Positions 33,404 through 36,716 of a stretch of 36,716 nucleotides of DNA are shown here, one piece after another. Every line of letters begins with the position of its first letter. Position 1 is the stretch's first letter. The DNA lies in the NCBI GenBank assembly GCA_910574635.1, contig CAJTCG010000027.1:1-36716 (forward strand). The letters are read 5' to 3'. Made by a program: the position numbers and the translations under genes. The notes beneath the pieces were generated by a model. That model was not told the DNA's origin. It searched no databases and saw only the letters and a program-made list of their open reading frames with translations. The DNA is from Oscillospiraceae bacterium (lineage in GTDB: Bacteria; Bacillota; Clostridia; Oscillospirales; Oscillospiraceae).

Positions 33404-33703
33404 CTATTCAAGGGTGGTTCTCCCCCATGCCCCGCTGATCCGCCGCTCCTCTTCCTGGCGGAAGGAGTAGGGTGGCTCTGCTCCTAACTCGTAAGCTATC
33501 CCGCAGTCCAGGCGGAAGCCAGCGATGAAGCTCTCCAAGGATACATCCGTCCGCAGCCTCGCTTCTGCGTCTGCCACTTCCAGCAATTGCCGTTGCTGTT
33601 TGCAATTCAGCTTCTTCCTCAGTCGTCGGTGCAGCCGCATCACTTCGGACTGTTGTTCAACGCAGAGGGTTTCTGGCGAGAAGCGGGCTTGTAATGCCTG
33701 CAT
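33404..33703 (-). CDS. DUF6809-like small hypothetical protein
   Basis: A 99-residue protein. The segment FSPETLCVEQQSEVMRLHRR, then a long helix, then DVSLESFIAGFRLDCGIAYE resembles DUF6809-type proteins common in Clostridia ICEs and prophages (helix pair ending in F..GFRLG). No clear ribosome site precedes the ATG at 33703, so the 5' end may be missing or the start may differ. It is orphaned between the TRAP operon promoter and the repA block. Function unknown. Confidence 0.5.
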   Translation of the reverse strand: MQALQARFSPETLCVEQQSEVMRLHRRLRKKLNCKQQRQLLEVADAEARLRTDVSLESFIAGFRLDCGIAYELGAEPPYSFRQEEERRISGAWGRTTLE

Positions 33704-33979
33704 GTAATCGTATTTTTGTCATGCTGCTGTTCCGGCAAAAAGAAGTTACGGTACACATTTGCATTGTACAGAAAACCCGGCTCTTTTTACAAGCCTTTTC
33801 CCAAATCTAAACATGAACATGAAACGGAGAAGAGCAGGATGCAAAGCTATTTATAAAACTTGAAGTAAATACAAAGAAAGCACAAAGGCCCTGGCGTATA
33901 ATAAACAGTATAAAATAACCTACCCGTACGGCGGCGTTCCCTGGCCTGGAAATCACAAAGAAAATTGGAGGATTTATCA
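33704..33979. other. Intergenic stretch with A+T-rich candidate promoter
   Basis: 276 bp without a gene. It contains TATAAT at 33897-33902 and a second TATAAAAT at about 33910, possible -10 boxes for the + strand gene at 33980. No convincing -35 partner was found. Confidence 0.3.
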
Positions 33980-34360
33980 ATGATCACTTTAGATTGCTGG
34001 TTGCCGGAGAAGGAGATGTTCGGCAGATTTTCACTGGACTCCTTGTCAACCACCGGAGATACGCTGGAGGCGGTGGTGTCCAATGAGGTGTTTCAGTTCA
34101 TTATCCGCTTTCCCGGAGGCGTCGGCACCTGCCAAGTGGCGGAAACTGCCCGGGAGGCGGAACGCCTGGCCTGTCTGGCGGAAAATTACGAAGTCTACAT
34201 GCGGGGCAACACGTTTTTCAAGCTCCGCGGCTGTCCCCTTGAGGACCAGCGCGGCCGCAAGGGAGACATACATTATCTCATTGCCGCTCCGAACTATGTG
34301 GTGGATATTCTGGCGAACACCACGCCCTCCGTTCAGCTCTCCCAGACAAAGCGGGCCTGA
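33980..34360 (+). CDS. Hypothetical ICE-associated protein
   Basis: A 126-residue soluble protein. The ATG at 33980 follows TTGGAGGATTTATCA. It has an acidic N-terminal half and a basic region NTFFKLRGCPLEDQRGRKGD near the middle. Small proteins of this size are often found just upstream of repA in ICEs of this type. It ends about 80 bp before the repA start. I recognise no domain. It is intact while repA is broken. Confidence 0.6.
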   Translation: MITLDCWLPEKEMFGRFSLDSLSTTGDTLEAVVSNEVFQFIIRFPGGVGTCQVAETAREAERLACLAENYEVYMRGNTFFKLRGCPLEDQRGRKGDIHYLIAAPNYVVDILANTTPSVQLSQTKRA

Positions 34361-34442
34361 GCGGGCCATATTTCAGGCGCTGTGAATAGACGCCCTGCCC
34401 CATTGGTCGCCGGGGCCTTTTTACATTTTGGAGGTTAATGTT

Positions 34443-35434
34443 ATGCAGTTCAATCTGGATTACTTTTACGGAAACGAGGCGGCCAGTTCCGCTTTTACCG
34501 CATGCCCAAGGTCCTCTTTGACGGCGACCTTTCCCTGGAGGCCACGACGCTCTATAGCCTGATGCTGGACCGGGTGGGCCTGTCTGCCAAAAACGGCTGG
34601 ACGGACAGCCTGGGCCGGGTGTTCATTTATTTCGTCCAGAAAGATGTGCAGAAGCTCCTCCGCTGCGGGCACAACCGGGCCACCGCCTTCATGCGGGAGC
34701 TGGAGTGCTTCGGCCTCATCGAGCGCAAGCGCCAGGGCCTGGGAAAGCCTGCCATGATCTATGTCAAGAATTTTTCCGGCTGCGGGAACGATGCGGCTCC
34801 GCAAAACGAAGCCAATGAGGCTGTGGAGCCGTCTCGGAATGAGGAAAAGGTCTCCGCCAATAAGGCTCTTTTTTCTGCTCCGATGGAGGCAGTCAAGACC
34901 GCCCAGGCCGGGCAGTCCAGAGTACCCGCAGGAGGCAGTCTGGACTGCCCGGATCAGGCGCCTAATGAGACCGAGAAGAAAGAAAAGGAGTTTACTGAAA
35001 CCTATCATATCCTCCCCCAACCCCCTCGCTTCTCTGGAAGTCGTCCACGGTATAGCTGGAATCTGATGAATGAGATGTGATGGGTCCGGGAAGAAATCCG
35101 GGAGAACATTGACTATGAGGGACTGGTCTGGGACCATCCCTGTGACGCCGACATCTTTGACGGTTATGTGGAGCTGATGACGGAAGCTGCCTGCTCCACG
35201 AAGGAAACGGTCCGTATCTGCGGGCAGGATATTCCGACAGCCCTGGTTCGTTCCCGCTTCCTGAAGCTGGGGCGGGAGCACGTCGAATACGTCCAGGACT
35301 GTCTCTGCCATGCCACCGCCGCTATCGGGAATATCAAGGCTTATACCCTGGCGGCGCTGTACAACGCTCCGGCGACGATGGGTCAGTATTATGCCGCTCT
35401 GGTCAGCAGTGATTTTCACAAATGCGGTCATTGA
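34443..35434 (+). pseudogene. repA: RepA_N-type replication initiator, frameshift and stop
   Basis: A replication initiator of the RepA_N / DUF6017 kind carried by Clostridia ICEs and plasmids. ATG 34443 (ribosome site TTTTGGAGGTTAATGTT) gives MQFNLDYFYGNEA and is then out of frame. From about 34482 the true frame reads QFRFYRMPKVLFDGDLSLEA, NGWTDSLGRVFIYFVQKDVQ and GLIERKRQGLGKPAMIYVKN. One extra G near 34480-34484 would join them. TGA at 35078 then interrupts the frame before WVREEIRENIDYEGLVWDHP, and the DUF6017-like C-terminus (SRFLKLGREHVEYVQDCLCH, GNIKAYTLAALYNAPATMGQ) runs to 35434. Two independent lesions make a functional initiator unlikely. Confidence 0.88.
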
Positions 35435-35510
35435 CTTTGTGCGGCGTCCTTTTTCTTACCTGAATCCTCTCTTGTCTCTATATTTCAGCTACTTTGTCAA
35501 CAGGCCGAAA

Positions 35511-35526
35511 TTGAGATACATCTCAA
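35511..35526. promoter_or_regulatory. Operator-like palindrome upstream of marR
   Basis: TTGAGAT-AC-ATCTCAA, perfect 7-bp arms. It lies about 29 bp before the -35 box of the marR promoter. MarR proteins bind palindromes of about 16-20 bp, so this is a candidate own operator, but it could also belong to the lost left neighbour. Confidence 0.45.
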
Positions 35527-35554
35527 ATTTCATGTTTAACTGTTAAAAAACTTC

Positions 35555-35583
35555 TTGCTAAAGCAGCTGTAAAAGGCTATAAT
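35555..35583 (+). promoter_or_regulatory. marR promoter
   Basis: -35 TTGCTA (35555-35560), 17-bp spacer and a perfect -10 TATAAT (35578-35583). Transcription would start about 25 bp before the GTG at 35616. Confidence 0.8.
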
Positions 35584-35615
35584 CAAAGTAATAGAATATA
35601 AAGTAGGTGAGTAAT

Positions 35616-36089
35616 GTGAGAGACGATGTTCTCCAACAGCTTTGGGCGGCTCAGGATGAGGCGTTTGATTTAATGAGCGAATATGACTCCCTGCCCCACC
35701 GTTATGGCGAGGACTTATTGTATCAGACAGAGGGTCACATGATCGACTTGATTGCTGCGCAGCCTGGAATCACAGCGACGGACCTGGCAGGGATTTTAAA
35801 TAAGACGGTTTCCGCCTGTTCCCAGATGATTCGGAAACTTCGGGCAAAGGGCTGGGTAAAGCAGGTTCGCAATGAGGAGAACAACCGTCTATATAACCTC
35901 CTGCTGACAGAAAAAGGGCAGAAAGTGTATGAAGCCCATTCACGGTTTGAGCAGGGATGTCAAGAGCGTACATTTCATTTACTAAATACTTTTTCCGAAG
36001 AAGAGCTGTCCATCCATTTGGCGGTTCAAAAGCAATTGAACGCGGCCTATCGGGAGGATGTACGGCAAAGCCGTGAACAATCTCAATAA
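35616..36089 (+). CDS. MarR-family winged-helix regulator
   Basis: A protein of about 157 residues. The N-terminal helices lead to a winged helix in the middle: MIDLIAAQPGITATDLAGIL, then NKTVSACSQMIRKLRAKGWV (recognition helix) and the wing NEENNRLYNLLLTEKGQKVY. The last segment is the standard MarR wing motif ending in LTEKG. GTG 35616 has AGGTGAG 5 nt before it; the in-frame GTG at 35607 falls within that site. It would bind a palindrome as a dimer and respond to a small ligand. It has its own promoter and terminator. The gene it controls should lie to the right, where an IS-derived element now stands. Confidence 0.88.
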   Translation: MRDDVLQQLWAAQDEAFDLMSEYDSLPHRYGEDLLYQTEGHMIDLIAAQPGITATDLAGILNKTVSACSQMIRKLRAKGWVKQVRNEENNRLYNLLLTEKGQKVYEAHSRFEQGCQERTFHLLNTFSEEELSIHLAVQKQLNAAYREDVRQSREQSQ

Positions 36090-36092
36090 TCG

Positions 36093-36131
36093 AAAAAAGC
36101 ATCTGACTGTGATACAGTCAGATGCTTTTTT
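36093..36131 (+). terminator. Rho-independent terminator after marR
   Basis: AAAAAAGCATCTGACTGT pairs with ACAGTCAGATGCTTTTTT across a 3-nt loop. It begins 3 bp after the marR stop. Because A and T tracts flank it, it can work in both directions. Confidence 0.93.
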
Positions 36132-36155
36132 GTGGTTTATAATAAATAAACTAAT

Positions 36156-36247
36156 CAATCATTGTGCATAATAATAAAGTTAATTAAATATAGAAAAAGC
36201 TATTGACAAAGTTTGGCTATTTAAAATATAATTATATTAATGATTGA
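36156..36247 (+). promoter_or_regulatory. Strong promoter flanked by inverted 9-bp sites
   Basis: -35 TTGACA (36203-36208), 18-bp spacer, -10 TATAAT (36227-36232). The inverted copies TCAATCATT (36156-36164) and AATGATTGA (36239-36247) bracket it, a layout suited to regulation by MarR. The gene that should follow is missing: IS-derived sequence starts within about 40 bp. Confidence 0.6.
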
Positions 36248-36281
36248 GCATCTTAATCAATGCCTCCGCACATCTTTTTAT

Positions 36282-36716
36282 GGAAGCACTGATTAAAGCA
36301 GGTAAAAGCCAGGCAAACAGGCGAAGGTAATGGAAACGACCAATAAAGGACCATATTCGGGGATAAATTCCTCATTTTTCCAGTCCCAGCCCGGTCGAAG
36401 GGCGCAAAAACCTTAGGCGGGGCATAGGGAACCGCCCGCCCTTTTGCGCTGGCAAAGAGAACGTGTAATCGGTTAAGATTTTTTCTCAGACCCCGGTAAG
36501 TGGCCTCCACTGTGTGGACAAAGCCGCTCCCGGCATCCACGCCGGTGTGGCACTTCATACCAAAATGCCACTGGGTTCCCTTCTTCACCGAGTGCATCTC
36601 CGGATCCCGTTTTTTTCCGCGTTTTTTGTAGAGCTGGGTGCACTGATCAGCGTGGCGTCTACGATGCTGCCGCCCCGCATCATCCGTCCAGCCCGTTCCA
36701 GGCAGCGGTTGATTGC
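36282..36716 (-). mobile_element. IS5-type element, deletion derivative, runs off window
   Basis: A probable terminal sequence GGAAGCACTGATTAAAG is at 36282-36298. A related inverted copy, CTTAATCAATGCCTCC, lies 15 bp outside at 36252-36267, possibly the relic of a second end. Inside is a transposase remnant on the minus strand that starts beyond the window edge. No target duplication can be checked because the other end is not in view. Confidence 0.55.
36420..36716 (-). pseudogene. IS5-type transposase remnant, frameshift and internal deletion
   Basis: On the minus strand, entering from the window edge, one frame has [20 protein letters not shown] (first catalytic Asp region). It is lost in an A run near 36610-36616 and resumes as [20 protein letters not shown], then [20 protein letters not shown] and [10 protein letters not shown]. 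The normal text between FVHTVEAT and YRGLRKN, about 100 residues with the second catalytic Asp, is missing. The element cannot encode an active enzyme. The C-terminal RLHVLFAS is typical of the family. Confidence 0.75.

Overview
The window looks like an accessory stretch of a gut-type anaerobic Clostridia chromosome, most likely an Oscillospiraceae relative of Flavonifractor, Lawsonibacter or Oscillibacter. This is an inference from several things: strong AGGAGG ribosome sites, ICE-type genes (large serine recombinase, RepA_N/DUF6017 initiator, TnpW-like small protein), YesM/YesN-type two-component proteins, and a moderately GC-rich coding style. No rRNA, tRNA or CRISPR array was seen.

Layout. 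(1) 1-7638 is an integrative-element fragment on the + strand: a small TnpW-like protein, a large serine recombinase, a broken DUF1281-like gene, a run of short unknown genes (two with probable one-base frameshifts), and a DNA methyltransferase cut off by an insertion. (2) 7639-9709 is an IS21-family element (istA/istB). (3) 9710-11610 is a junk zone: an A+T-rich orphan ORF, a 26-bp-arm inverted repeat, a tctA remnant, and a 158-bp MITE-like element flanked by TA. (4) 11616-20866 is an intact branched-chain-amino-acid-type ABC transporter operon (livJ-H-M-G-F plus a TIM-barrel sugar-isomerase-like enzyme) on the minus strand. It is divergent from a YesM-type histidine kinase and a YesN-type AraC response regulator. 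(5) 20912-23330 holds remnants: a malY/patB fragment, a nonsense-mutated IS5-family element with TTA target duplication, and a tyrosine-integrase fragment. (6) 23467-33119 is a roughly 9.6-kb minus-strand catabolic locus: TRAP transporter dctP-Q-M, two ATC-hydrolase-family proteins, dhaK2-dhaL2, a cysteine-desulfidase-like protein, dhaK1-dhaL1, then a GntR/FCD regulator with its own promoter. (7) 33372-36716 returns to mobile-element material: DUF6809-like and unknown genes, a broken repA, a MarR regulator with a good promoter and terminator, and a deletion derivative of an IS5-type element.

How the parts may work together. Locus 6 is the most interesting. Imported substrate could be opened by thiazoline-hydrolase-like enzymes to a cysteine-type and perhaps a triose-type product. 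A desulfidase-like [Fe-S] lyase and two DhaK/DhaL-type kinase pairs would then consume these. This exact assignment is inference, and the family assignments are the solid part. Locus 4 appears to be an uptake system whose expression is set by the divergent sensor/regulator pair, with the TIM-barrel enzyme acting on the imported compound.

The mobile-element genes are widely broken (frameshifts, stops, deletions). By contrast every gene of the two transporter loci is open, which suggests those loci are under selection.
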